DNA of 64,000 nt from an uncultured Acidimicrobiales bacterium (GTDB lineage: Bacteria; Actinomycetota; Acidimicrobiia; Acidimicrobiales; Hopanoidiivorantaceae), in the NCBI GenBank assembly GCA_958295755.1, contig OY282367.1, forward strand, positions 1,988,022-2,052,021. Direction: 5' to 3'. The notes under the pieces were generated by a model. The model saw nothing but the letters and a program-made list of their open reading frames with translations, did no database searches and had not been told where the DNA came from. The translations under genes and the position numbers were made by a program. Positions 44,023-52,272 of this stretch are shown piece by piece. The stretch's first letter is position 1, and each line of letters starts with the position of its first letter.

Positions 44023-44760
44023 CTACTTCTTGTCTGGAATGATTACAACACGTCTTTGAGCGTCTTCACCTTCAGATACGGTATTCACGCTTTCTATGTC
44101 TGATACTGTGTCGTGCACTATCTTTCTGTCGGCGGCATTCATAGGCTCCAGCACAATTTCTTTTGAAGTATCTTTGGCTTCTTCAGCTAATTGTCTTGCG
44201 AACTGTGCCAAAGCCTCACGACGCTTTCTGCGATAGTCTCCCACATCTAGTCTGATGCGAGGATATCTAGCACCTTTGGCGTTTTTTTGGATAACAGTGT
44301 TCACCACATCATATAATGAAGATAGAACTGTGCCTCGGGGACCGATCAAAACACCCAGATTGTCACCGACAAGCCTGACTTCCATTATCTCGTTATCCTT
44401 TTCTACTATTATTTCCGCTTCGCGGTTCAAGCTATCAAGTAGCCCTTGCAAGAAGGGAATAATGATTTCTTCAATTTGCTTTGATGTCATTCGTGATTCC
44501 ATGTCTCTTCCTTCTCTGGTTGGTTCTTGGCGGTCCCTTGGTTTTCTGCTATTGTTTTGAGAGTTTTTTCTACCTCGCCGAACTTGACGGGGTTTGACTC
44601 TCGCTCGAACTCTGGCTTCGCTACGAACTCTGCCGAAAAGTCCTGTCTTTTCTTCGGCCAAAACCTCAAATTCAGCCTCTTGCTCTTCTAATCCTAGGAT
44701 CTCAAGTGCTTTTTGCTTGGCTTCTTCAACATTCTGACCTGTTGTCTCTATCCATTCCAC
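44023..44760 (-). CDS. jag: Jag/KhpB RNA-binding protein
   Basis: A 245-residue protein: N-terminal Jag domain (WIETTGQNVEEAKQKALEI, EKTGLFGRVRSEARVR), a basic linker, a KH domain (NLGVLIGPRGTVLSSLYDVV) and an R3H domain (RRKRREALAQFARQLAEEA ending VVIIP). Jag/KhpB binds RNA and is linked to envelope growth and cell division. It lies between yidC and rsmG as in most Gram-positive bacteria. Confidence 0.93.
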   Translation of the reverse strand: MEWIETTGQNVEEAKQKALEILGLEEQEAEFEVLAEEKTGLFGRVRSEARVRARVKPRQVRRGRKNSQNNSRKPRDRQEPTREGRDMESRMTSKQIEEIIIPFLQGLLDSLNREAEIIVEKDNEIMEVRLVGDNLGVLIGPRGTVLSSLYDVVNTVIQKNAKGARYPRIRLDVGDYRRKRREALAQFARQLAEEAKDTSKEIVLEPMNAADRKIVHDTVSDIESVNTVSEGEDAQRRVVIIPDKK

Positions 44761-44763
44761 AGC

Positions 44764-45969
44764 TTATTTCCTCCTCTTTTTTTTGTTGTTCTTGTTGGCT
44801 TCTTCTATTTGCTTCTTGGAAGGAGTTACCCTCTTTGAAGCATTTGATTGCCTTGGTTGCTTCGCTTCTGGGCTATTGTTTGATTTCTTTGATTGCGCCG
44901 CGACCGGCTTATTGGCGGCCGGTTTATTGGAGACTGGCTTAGATGTGCCCTTTACTGATGGCGGTTTAGTTTTAGGACGCGGCGGGGGAGCATAAGAGGG
45001 TCGGCGGCGTCCGTGTATGCTGTGATCTTCTTGCTTTGGCCCCATTAAGCCCTCAAGTAACCCTTTTGGTCTTTCTTGTTCAGATGTTTGGGCTTCCTCG
45101 TCTGTAGATTCTGCCAGCTCTTTGCGCTTTTCTTCTGCTTCGTTCCAAGGTTTGTAAACTCTTCGCGTTATGAAGGCTTGTTGCCCCACACCAATTGCGC
45201 TAGTTGTGATGAAATACACTATCAATCCAGCTGGTAGCGAGAAAGAAATAACCGGTAGAAATATGGGCAGAACTCGCATCAAAGTGCGCTGCATGGGATT
45301 TACTTCAACATCAGTGTTTCGTCCAGCAATTTGACGTTGCTGATAGTATCCAAGAATACCTACAAGAATAAGCATTACCAAGTAGGGGAGTGCTTTAATT
45401 AATGAGTCTGAAATAGCTGAGCTTGGAGAAAGAGAAAGATCTATACCCAGCCATATCATTTCTGTATCACTATCGAGATCCTTAAAGAGCTGGGTATCTT
45501 TGTCAACATATCGTGGGTTGAAGGTGCGATCACCAAAGTCAACTATCGCAGGATTCCTGTTTTCGATTCCCGGCCCTGCTGGGAAAGTCTGAATCTGTGC
45601 AGCAATATTGCCAAGTGTTTTACCAACATCGCTCACTCGCCGAGTCAAACCTCGGAGCACTTGAAACATTACCAAAAACACTGGTGCCTGCGCCAAAAGT
45701 GGCAAGCAGCCGCCTAGCGGATTGATTTTGTGCTGTCTGTAGAGTGCCTGAACTTCCTCATTGAGGGCAGCTCTGTTGCCTTTGTGTTTGGCTTGGAGTT
45801 TCTTCAGCTCTGGTTGAACTTTGCGCATCTCTAACATTGACTTCGTGCCGCGCACAGTCAGGGGAGTAAATACAATGCGAACAGCAAGTGTGAGCAATAT
45901 AATCATTGCCCCATAACTGGGCCACAGAGCGTAAAGACCAGCCAAAATATTTGAAAAAAGATCAAACAT
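44764..45969 (-). CDS. yidC: membrane protein insertase YidC
   Basis: A 401-residue YidC/Oxa1 insertase. The 60KD_IMP core has membrane helices near residues 20, 95, 185 and 240, with KLQAKHKGNRAALNEEVQAL and INPLGGCLPLLAQAPVFLVM; the Arg needed inside the groove lies in TVRGTK. It inserts membrane proteins with or without SecYEG. The 120-residue cytoplasmic tail is basic and low complexity and contains a Pro-Val-x-Asn-Lys repeat encoded by 15-nt units. It overlaps yidD by eight bases. Confidence 0.94.
   Translation of the reverse strand: MFDLFSNILAGLYALWPSYGAMIILLTLAVRIVFTPLTVRGTKSMLEMRKVQPELKKLQAKHKGNRAALNEEVQALYRQHKINPLGGCLPLLAQAPVFLVMFQVLRGLTRRVSDVGKTLGNIAAQIQTFPAGPGIENRNPAIVDFGDRTFNPRYVDKDTQLFKDLDSDTEMIWLGIDLSLSPSSAISDSLIKALPYLVMLILVGILGYYQQRQIAGRNTDVEVNPMQRTLMRVLPIFLPVISFSLPAGLIVYFITTSAIGVGQQAFITRRVYKPWNEAEEKRKELAESTDEEAQTSEQERPKGLLEGLMGPKQEDHSIHGRRRPSYAPPPRPKTKPPSVKGTSKPVSNKPAANKPVAAQSKKSNNSPEAKQPRQSNASKRVTPSKKQIEEANKNNKKKRRK
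44900..44944. repeat. 15-nt tandem repeat, 3 units, in the yidC tail
   Basis: GCGACCGGCTTATTG, GCGGCCGGTTTATTG and GAGACTGGCTTAGAT (plus strand) encode Asn-Lys-Pro-x-x repeats in the cytoplasmic tail. Confidence 0.9.
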
Positions 45970-46228
45970 TGCCTAGCATCTCCGATTTGGTTTGTTGAGG
46001 TTGCTCGGGTACAGGATCGTATCCCATGCCTCCACCGGGTCGACATCTCAATAGGCGTCTAATCGCATACCCCCAGCCCCGCCAAAACCCATAAGTAGCA
46101 AGGGCTTCTGAGGCATATGCCGAACATGTTGGCTCAAAGCGACACACGCGGTGGCGATTAGCCGTGACAGCTTGATATATTTTGATGGCCCCCATAGAAA
46201 GCCTCGTCAAAAAAGATCTCACACTCAT
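45962..46228 (-). CDS. yidD: membrane insertion efficiency factor YidD
   Basis: An 88-residue protein with the YidD pattern: IKIYQAVTANRHRVCRFEPT followed by CSAYASEALATYG, WRGWGYAIRRLLRCRPG and GYDPVP. Paired Cys residues are conserved. It lies between rnpA and yidC. Confidence 0.95.
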   Translation of the reverse strand: MSVRSFLTRLSMGAIKIYQAVTANRHRVCRFEPTCSAYASEALATYGFWRGWGYAIRRLLRCRPGGGMGYDPVPEQPQQTKSEMLGNV

Positions 46229-46247
46229 AAAACTACACCTATGTAAT

Positions 46248-46622
46248 TCAGCTGCTCAAGCAAGCTTTATTCAGAGTTTCAGGCGCAGTTGATAGCTGCC
46301 TCAGAGCCTTTTTCACATCCTCTTTGAGATGATGATAAGAGCTTTCAGCAGCACTAACTCTCACGAGATAGTCTCCGGCAGGCAAAAGTTCAATGTTGCC
46401 ATCATAGATCTCACGAAAAATTGCCCGTAATTGACGTTTGAGACGGTTGCGTTGTGCAGCCTTGCCCGTTTTTTTGCCGATAGCATAGGCAATTCGCCTG
46501 TAGTTGCTGTCAATGCTGGGGGTTCTCGACATCAAATGACGAATGCTAACGTTTCCTGAACGCACAGTTACTCCATACCTTCGCAGCTGCTCGAAGTCCG
46601 ACCGAAGCCGAAGGCTACCAAT
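46248..46622 (-). CDS. rnpA: ribonuclease P protein component, probable ATT start
   Basis: The protein subunit of RNase P. The conserved N-terminus GSLRLRSDFEQLRRYGVTVR lies in frame upstream of the first GTG (46565), so that GTG would remove an essential part. The full domain continues with IAYAIGKKTGKAAQRNRLKR, the RNR motif. The only suitable start near the expected place is ATT at 46622 (ATT GGT AGC), giving 124 residues, a normal length, eight bases after the rpmH stop. The frame runs on upstream through rpmH without ATG, GTG or TTG. An AUU start coupled to rpmH is the simplest reading; a fully overlapping start as in Thermus is less likely. Confidence 0.85.
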   Translation of the reverse strand: MGSLRLRSDFEQLRRYGVTVRSGNVSIRHLMSRTPSIDSNYRRIAYAIGKKTGKAAQRNRLKRQLRAIFREIYDGNIELLPAGDYLVRVSAAESSYHHLKEDVKKALRQLSTAPETLNKACLSS

Positions 46623-46629
46623 CCAAATA

Positions 46630-46758
46630 TCAGAGTCGCTTTCTTCCCTTGGCTCGCCGAGCCCTAATAGTAGCTTTGCCTGCTCGGTGCGACATCCTCT
46701 TACGAAATCCGTGTCGCCTAGCGCGACGCCTGACTTTGGGTTGATAAGTTCTTTTCAT
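46630..46758 (-). CDS. rpmH: 50S ribosomal protein L34
   Basis: A 42-residue, highly basic L34: [20 protein letters not shown], then [20 protein letters not shown] ending RL. The sequence is typical, with start ATG at 46758. A purine-rich GGGAC/GGAGAG ribosome site is upstream. It is the first gene of the leftward rpmH-rnpA-yidD-yidC-jag-rsmG series and is divergent from dnaA. Confidence 0.96.
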   Translation of the reverse strand: MKRTYQPKVRRRARRHGFRKRMSHRAGKATIRARRAKGRKRL

Positions 46759-46932
46759 GTCCCTGCTCTCCTTTGCCCAGCTCTCTGCCCAGTTCGCTTG
46801 TGGGGCTGAGGTTGTTTCCGGCCGGTTTTTCTATTGCCTAAATTTGATGCCTAACTTTCGTGCCTAATTTCGCTCTGTCAAACTGCTGTGTCAAATTTAG
46901 GTCTATGCAGTATTCTACAGGTATCACCTCCA

Positions 46933-46967
46933 CTTTCCACACACTCTTTTCCACAGATATTTCCACA
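46933..46967 (+). promoter_or_regulatory. cluster of three DnaA-box-like sites
   Basis: CTTTCCACA (46933-46941), TTTTCCACA (46947-46955) and ATTTCCACA (46959-46967) lie in the same orientation 12-14 bases apart. They keep the CCACA half of TTATCCACA. This is the tightest box cluster in the window. Confidence 0.65.
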
Positions 46968-47302
46968 GCCTCGCGCTGCTTCCAACAGCTTGAATTCGTG
47001 TGAAAATTCTGCTGAATATCTACCAAAATTCTCCGAAAATCCGCCTTTCTCCATATAAAGTTGCTATATAGGCGGTGCACCAGCTTGCAACTCATCTATC
47101 TTTGTGCGAGCTTCAGGCTAATTGTTCCCCCCTGAATTTTCAAACAATTCGCACCATTGAAAAAATCTGTCTTCATTTTTTAAACGAACCCTTGAAAACA
47201 CAACTAATATCACACACTATCTCTGCTTCCAAAATCATAGACAAACTCACACTCAAAACCGCTATTATGACCGTTCTTTTTATTTCCGACAGCGTTCAAG
47301 AG

Positions 47303-47311
47303 TTTTCCACA
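47303..47311 (+). promoter_or_regulatory. DnaA-box-like site just upstream of dnaA
   Basis: TTTTCCACA lies 32 bases before the dnaA start, in position to allow autoregulation. Confidence 0.55.
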
Positions 47312-47342
47312 GCCTTGGGCGCAATCTCTGCGAGGAGAACCT

Positions 47343-49079
47343 ATGAAGACTGAAACACCCCTCTGGCACCAATCCACTCTTGATATTCCTCTTAATGATC
47401 TCCGTCAAGAACTGGGTGAAGCTAAATGGAATAGCACCTTCGCCCATTCCCATCTCTACCACGCAGCAACTCTCTTCCACCCAGAAGATTCAGAGCCTCA
47501 CGACCTCTGCGATCAGACCAGTGGTAGTGCTATTAGTAGTAGTGCCGCGAGTAGTACAGCCAGCCACAGCGGTGCTCACAGCAGCGATACCAGCAGCAGG
47601 CATATCAACCCCCAACATTCCTTTGTCTTGGCTGTCCCTAATACCTTCATCCGCAATAAAATCCTAACTCGCCATATCGCCGATTTGCAAAGAGTCATCG
47701 CTCGTCACATCCACCAATCTGAAGAAAATATCAACCTAGAGGTGCGTGTGGCAGATCCCAACGAGCGTGTGGAGGGGGAGTGCTTGGAGGCTGTGACAGA
47801 AGGCAAAGAATTTAGGGAGTCGGCAAGAGAGGCGAGTTTTGAGGTAGCCAGCTTTGATCCGGCACTTTTATCTGACATAGACCTGGCAGTACGTGAGCAG
47901 TTCCCCAGTAACGGCGAAATCGGCAATGGCCAGATGGCCCGAACAGCGGCACAGACGATTTCAGCCAGCAGATCAACTTCTAGCAGTTGGAGCGAACCTC
48001 GCACATCACCGCCTCATACCGACCCTCGTTTCACATTTGACAACTTCGTGAGCGGCAGCACCAACCGCTTCGCCTATCAAGCCACCCTGGCAGTCGCTGA
48101 AACTCCAGGCACCGCCTACAATCCGCTTTTCATCTTCGGCAATGTAGGCCTTGGCAAAACGCATCTTTTACAAGCTGCAGCTCATTTCGTCAAAACTCAC
48201 TATCCCGAAAAAACTATGCGCTATATGGCCACAGAGACTTTTCTAAATGACTTCCTCATGGCCATCCGTAATAAGCAGAGCGAGCAGTTCCGTCAACGGT
48301 ATCGCAAGCTCGATGTCTTGATTCTTGACGACATCCAAATCTTAGAAGGCAAGGAAGCCCTTCAAGAAGAACTGTTTCACACCTTCAATCACATGTATGA
48401 CCAGAACAAGCAGCTGATTTTTTCGTCCGACCGGCCACCAGACGCGCTACTTACTCTTCAGGATCGGCTCCGTAGTCGTTTCAAGTCGGGGTTGCTCACT
48501 GATATTCAGCCTCCTTCTATAGAAGTTCGCCTCGCCATCTTGGAACAAAATGTGGAACAGCATAATGCTCGCAGAGATCGCAACACGCAACCACCGATCG
48601 TCATCCCTGAAGATGCCTTGATGTTCATTGCTGAGAACTTCACCGAAAATATCAGAGAGCTAGAAGGTGCGCTCACTAAAGTCATCGCTCATGCCCAACT
48701 GCTGAGGATACCGCCTTCTTACGATTCGGCTAAAGAGATCTTGGGCGACCTCATCGGCCACAATAACTCTGCTAATCTCACAGCCCACGACATCATCCAA
48801 ATCGCCACAAACTTTTTCTCACTACCCAAAGAAGAGCTACTCGGCCCATGTCGCACCAAAGATCTCGTCACGGCCCGACACATCACGATGTATGCACTCA
48901 GGGAACACACCGATCTCAGCCTGCCCATCATAGGTGGCCTCTTCGACGGGCGAGACCACACCTCAGTGCTCCATGCCGTGAATAAGATCACCGAGAAGAT
49001 GAAAACCGACAACAGCATTCATTCACAAGTGCTACGACTAACCAACCATATCACCAGAGGAAAAGTTCCTGTTTTATAG
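47343..49079 (+). CDS. dnaA: chromosomal replication initiator DnaA with Ser-rich insert
   Basis: A 578-residue DnaA. Domain I starts WHQSTLDIPLNDLRQELG, but a Ser/His/Thr-rich insert (about residues 47-90) splits it from its second half (HSFVLAVPNTFIRNKILTRH). Domain II is also Ser-rich. The AAA+ domain has Walker A FIFGNVGLGKTHLLQ, Walker B LDVLILDDIQ and RLRSRFKSGLLTDIQPP; domain IV has the DNA-binding GRDHTSVLHAVNKI. It binds DnaA boxes and melts the origin. The domain I insert may change the dimer and DnaB-contact surface; that is inference. Confidence 0.95.
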   Translation: MKTETPLWHQSTLDIPLNDLRQELGEAKWNSTFAHSHLYHAATLFHPEDSEPHDLCDQTSGSAISSSAASSTASHSGAHSSDTSSRHINPQHSFVLAVPNTFIRNKILTRHIADLQRVIARHIHQSEENINLEVRVADPNERVEGECLEAVTEGKEFRESAREASFEVASFDPALLSDIDLAVREQFPSNGEIGNGQMARTAAQTISASRSTSSSWSEPRTSPPHTDPRFTFDNFVSGSTNRFAYQATLAVAETPGTAYNPLFIFGNVGLGKTHLLQAAAHFVKTHYPEKTMRYMATETFLNDFLMAIRNKQSEQFRQRYRKLDVLILDDIQILEGKEALQEELFHTFNHMYDQNKQLIFSSDRPPDALLTLQDRLRSRFKSGLLTDIQPPSIEVRLAILEQNVEQHNARRDRNTQPPIVIPEDALMFIAENFTENIRELEGALTKVIAHAQLLRIPPSYDSAKEILGDLIGHNNSANLTAHDIIQIATNFFSLPKEELLGPCRTKDLVTARHITMYALREHTDLSLPIIGGLFDGRDHTSVLHAVNKITEKMKTDNSIHSQVLRLTNHITRGKVPVL

Positions 49080-49417
49080 TTTCTATTTGGCAGTTCATGT
49101 TTGCCTAGCGCACCGTCTGATAGCTTGACCCTTTTGACACCCAAAAAATTCGCCCCTGCTAACTCGTCCAAACCTCAGTCAAATAACCAGAGCATCGGTG
49201 CAGCCTGTGTAAAATATAATGAAAAGCTATGGATACATACACGCCCTCTGGGGAAAACTTGCTACTCATTAGAGATACTTTTCACAACCTTTCACAATGC
49301 ATCCACAAGCACATATAGTAGCTATACCTTATAAATAAAGGGAATCAGCCGCTTTACCACATATTCACCGACCTACTACTACGACTATAAATTTTAAACA
49401 CACAAGGAGATAACAGC
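49080..49417. other. dnaA-dnaN spacer with weak DnaA boxes
   Basis: A 338-base AT-rich spacer with no gene. It contains TTTTCACAA (49280-49288), CTTTCACAA (49290-49298) and an ATCCACA core (49302-49308), all in the same orientation and 10-12 bases apart. This is the usual place of oriC in actinobacteria; the boxes are poorer matches than those upstream of dnaA. The dnaN promoter is also here, with AAGGAG as ribosome site before 49418. Confidence 0.55.
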
Positions 49418-50551
49418 ATGAAATTCACATGCGACCGAGAGGCACTGCTCAACACCGTCACAACCGCAAATAAAGGAGTAGTGCCTCGTCCAGAAAGGCC
49501 TATCCTCAATTGCATTCTCTTGGAGCTTGCTGACAACACTTTGACAGCCACTGCTACTGACCAGCACCTGTGGGTCCGTGCCACCATGCAAGTATCTGAT
49601 GGCACAGACGGTGCCTTGGCGATTCCGGCTCGTTATTTTGTGGAGGCCTTGCGCACATGTGATCCGGGGGCTGTGACAATTGAAGCAGCCGACAACAAGA
49701 CCACAATGGAATCTGGGCGTGCCAAATTTGTTTTCAATCACCTGAAAGCCGATGACTATCCGCAGATGCAGGTAAGTGATTTTACCGAAACTACTGTCCA
49801 ATCTGAAGATTTCTTAGATTCGCTCAAACGAGTTGTCAATGCCCGTAGCACAGATGAAGCGCGTACCGTTCTCACAAGCGCGCTGTTTGCCTCAGAGAAC
49901 GAAGACGATAACAGCTTGCGCCTAGTCTGCACCGATTCTTACAGGCTTGCCCTCAAAGACTTACGAGGCTTTGAACTTCCCTCGGTAGAAAAAGACATCT
50001 TGGTGCCTGGACGAGCACTGGAAGAAGTGAGCAAACTAGTTGGCGTAGATGAGATGACAATAGGGGTGAGCAGTCAACATGTGTTCTTCTCAGCGGGTGA
50101 CAGCTACTTTATGACACAGCTCATTGACGGCGACTATCCCAAATACAAGAATCTCATTCCCGAACAAGATGACTACCCGAACTGTCTGCACATCTCAGGC
50201 GATGGCGACTCTCCAGAAAACCAAGGCCAAGCCAGGCTGAAGAAAGCGATCAGCCAAGTTCGGATCATGGCAGGGCCTGACACTCCCGTGAAACTGAAGT
50301 TGGAGAAAGAGAAGCTGACTCTCAGCACAGCCTCAGATCACGGCGAGAGTATAACCGAGCTAGATGTTAACTACGAGGGCGAAGAGATGACCGTAGCTTT
50401 CAATCCGAAATACCTGATAGAGGGTGTAGATGCCTGCCCTGGAGATGAGATCGCTATCTACTTCTTAGACGAGCTGAAACCCGCAGTGCTTCGCGGCGAC
50501 CCTGAAGAAGATTTTCTCTACCTGCTGATGCCAGTGCGGGTGGCTGGCTAA
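49418..50551 (+). CDS. dnaN: DNA polymerase III sliding clamp, beta subunit
   Basis: A 377-residue beta clamp: MKFTCDREALLNTVTTANKG at the start, ADDYPQMQVSDF, VCTDSYRLAL, TQLIDGDYPKYKNLIPEQ, VAFNPKYLIEGVDAC and the C-terminal LMPVRVAG. It encircles DNA and tethers polymerase III. The order dnaA-dnaN-recF is standard. Confidence 0.97.
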   Translation: MKFTCDREALLNTVTTANKGVVPRPERPILNCILLELADNTLTATATDQHLWVRATMQVSDGTDGALAIPARYFVEALRTCDPGAVTIEAADNKTTMESGRAKFVFNHLKADDYPQMQVSDFTETTVQSEDFLDSLKRVVNARSTDEARTVLTSALFASENEDDNSLRLVCTDSYRLALKDLRGFELPSVEKDILVPGRALEEVSKLVGVDEMTIGVSSQHVFFSAGDSYFMTQLIDGDYPKYKNLIPEQDDYPNCLHISGDGDSPENQGQARLKKAISQVRIMAGPDTPVKLKLEKEKLTLSTASDHGESITELDVNYEGEEMTVAFNPKYLIEGVDACPGDEIAIYFLDELKPAVLRGDPEEDFLYLLMPVRVAG

Positions 50552-50556
50552 GGCAA

Positions 50557-51654
50557 GTGACAGTCCTCAAATTTCTGGAGCTTCAAGACTTTCGCAACTA
50601 TGTAAACCTTAACCTCCAACTCAGTCCCGGACTAACTCTGCTCACCGGCAAAAACGGAAGCGGCAAAACCAACCTCATAGAGTCGATAGGATTTTTGGCA
50701 CGCGGTAGCCCTCTGCGAAACATGCCTGCTGACGGTCTCATTCGCAATGGTGCAGAGCAGGCTATCATTCGGGGCGAATTTGCGGTGGGCAAGACAGCCG
50801 GGCAGAGAAACTTGCTTGTGGAGGCGCAGCTGCCTCGCCATCCCAAAAGACTTCGACTGCAAGTCAACCGCCAACCATTGGCACGCCGCAGTGATCTGCG
50901 CTCATTGATGCGAATCACAGCGTTCTTGCCTGGTCATCTGGTGGTCGTTCAAGGAGGGCCAGACGGCCGGCGAGATTTCTTAGATGAAGCTGCGATTGCC
51001 ATTTCGCCCGCGGCTACCGAAACACAGGCTGATTTGCAACGAATTTTGCGTCAACGTAATGCCTTGCTACGCCAAGCCAAAGGTATGCTCACGAACTCAA
51101 TGTCATTGGATGTCTGGGATGAACAACTCACAGCAGTAGCAGTCGCATGCACCGACCAACGTCTAAAAGCACTGCAGAGAGCCGTCGGCTATGTAGTAGT
51201 TGCCTATCAGCAAATAGCAGGAGAGGAAGTAGATGTGGAAATGCGATATGAGAGGTCGTGGCAAGGCGAAGACTTCCTCCGTGCCCTAGCCGATGCCCGC
51301 CATGACGACCTGCGCCGAGGTCTCACCACCATAGGTCCGCACCGAGACGATCTGCACCTGCGTCTCGGTAATCTGCCAGCACGAACTCACGCATCCCAAG
51401 GGGAGCAGCGCACCCTGGCATTAGCTATGCGGCTTGCCCTGCATCAAATGCAAACCGACATTCACGGTGAAGTGCCGTTGCTACTCCTAGACGATGTTCT
51501 TTCAGAACTTGATACTCAGCGTAGCGAGCGGCTCATAGAAGCCTTGCCTGCAGGTCAAGCCATTGTTACATCTGCGACTCCTTTGCCTGAGGTCGCCAAA
51601 CCTGATGAAACATTTATGATCTCTGAGGCAGTACTAACCCTTTCGCCAAATTGA
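50557..51654 (+). CDS. recF: DNA repair protein RecF
   Basis: A 365-residue SMC-like ATPase. Walker A is LLTGKNGSGKTNLIESI, the signature region is TTIGPHRDDL, HASQGEQRTLALAMRL, and Walker B is LLLLDDVLSELD. It acts in gap repair by loading RecA with RecO and RecR. It starts GTG at 50557, five bases after the dnaN stop, in the usual dnaN-recF order. Confidence 0.96.
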   Translation: MTVLKFLELQDFRNYVNLNLQLSPGLTLLTGKNGSGKTNLIESIGFLARGSPLRNMPADGLIRNGAEQAIIRGEFAVGKTAGQRNLLVEAQLPRHPKRLRLQVNRQPLARRSDLRSLMRITAFLPGHLVVVQGGPDGRRDFLDEAAIAISPAATETQADLQRILRQRNALLRQAKGMLTNSMSLDVWDEQLTAVAVACTDQRLKALQRAVGYVVVAYQQIAGEEVDVEMRYERSWQGEDFLRALADARHDDLRRGLTTIGPHRDDLHLRLGNLPARTHASQGEQRTLALAMRLALHQMQTDIHGEVPLLLLDDVLSELDTQRSERLIEALPAGQAIVTSATPLPEVAKPDETFMISEAVLTLSPN

Positions 51655-51762
51655 CACCTTCCGCTAAATTGAAAAACCATAAATTGTGATCTCTCTACCG
51701 CTAAATTAATACCATGGGAATTGACGCTGCGAAAATTAACACTGAGAAAATTGGCGCCGGGG
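51641..51762. repeat. degenerate repeats around the recF-DUF721 junction
   Basis: Units with an AAATTGA/AAATTAA core (for example CCGCTAAATTGAAAAACC) fill the spacer, and three 15-base units run into the DUF721 gene (51718-51762), where they encode Ile-Asp-Ala-Ala-Lys, Ile-Asn-Thr-Glu-Lys and Ile-Gly-Ala-Gly. The array thus crosses the start codon and the promoter. Confidence 0.75.
51702..51707 (+). promoter_or_regulatory. -10 box TAAATT, leaderless layout
   Basis: TAAATT ends six bases before the ATG at 51714. No ribosome site is present. It is part of a repeat unit. Confidence 0.4.
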
Positions 51763-52091
51763 CTATGTGGGTCTTGACTCCCAAACAATCAGAAGCCATC
51801 CGCCTTGGTGATGTCTTGGGCAAAGTCGCAGAGAACTTCGACAAGCAGCAATCATCGTTGGGAACTCTTCTGGCAATCGTTCAGGAGTGGGATGCTATAG
51901 CAGGCCAAAACGCAGCTCACGCTCGCCCTGGCAAACTCGACCAAGAAGCGAAGTGTCTTCATGTGTTGGCCCAGAGTACCCGTCACGCCTCTGTCATCCG
52001 CTGGGACAGTATCGCCATGTTGCATCGTATTTCTGAAAGAGTAGGCGAAGGTATCGTAACCAGCATTCGGGTGATCGCACCTCTTCAGTAA
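51714..52091 (+). CDS. DUF721 protein
   Basis: A 125-residue protein in the recF-gyrB interval, where actinobacteria carry a DUF721 gene. Segments LGDVLGKVAENFDKQQSSLG, VQEWDAIAGQNAAHARPGKL, EAKCLHVLAQSTRHASVI and a C-terminal RVGEGIVTSIRV fit the family (also called DciA-like; DciA loads the replicative helicase in many bacteria). That role is inferred by family. The first 15 residues are made of 15-nt repeats. Confidence 0.8.
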   Translation: MGIDAAKINTEKIGAGAMWVLTPKQSEAIRLGDVLGKVAENFDKQQSSLGTLLAIVQEWDAIAGQNAAHARPGKLDQEAKCLHVLAQSTRHASVIRWDSIAMLHRISERVGEGIVTSIRVIAPLQ

Positions 52092-52272
52092 CATGCTTGC
52101 AGTCTCATGTCTGAAGCGAAATTGCACAAGAAATTGCACTGCCCAGAAGCTATTAAATCAACACCATTCGACTAGACTTAATTCTTAGATGAGTACGAGT
52201 GATTTTATATTATTTCGCAGTAGCGAAGCCGCCTGAGACTACTGCTGTAACTACTGCTTTTTCGGTTTTGCA

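Larger units (their letters stand above)
46759..47342. other. rpmH-dnaA spacer, probable part of oriC
   Basis: A 584-base spacer between divergent rpmH and dnaA with no credible gene. It is AT-rich, especially around 46980-47280, and holds four DnaA-box-like sites ending in TTCCACA, plus a possible inverse site (TGTGAAAA near 46998). It must also hold the promoters for both directions. In most actinobacteria the main origin is dnaA-dnaN; this spacer has the better box cluster here. Confidence 0.6.
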
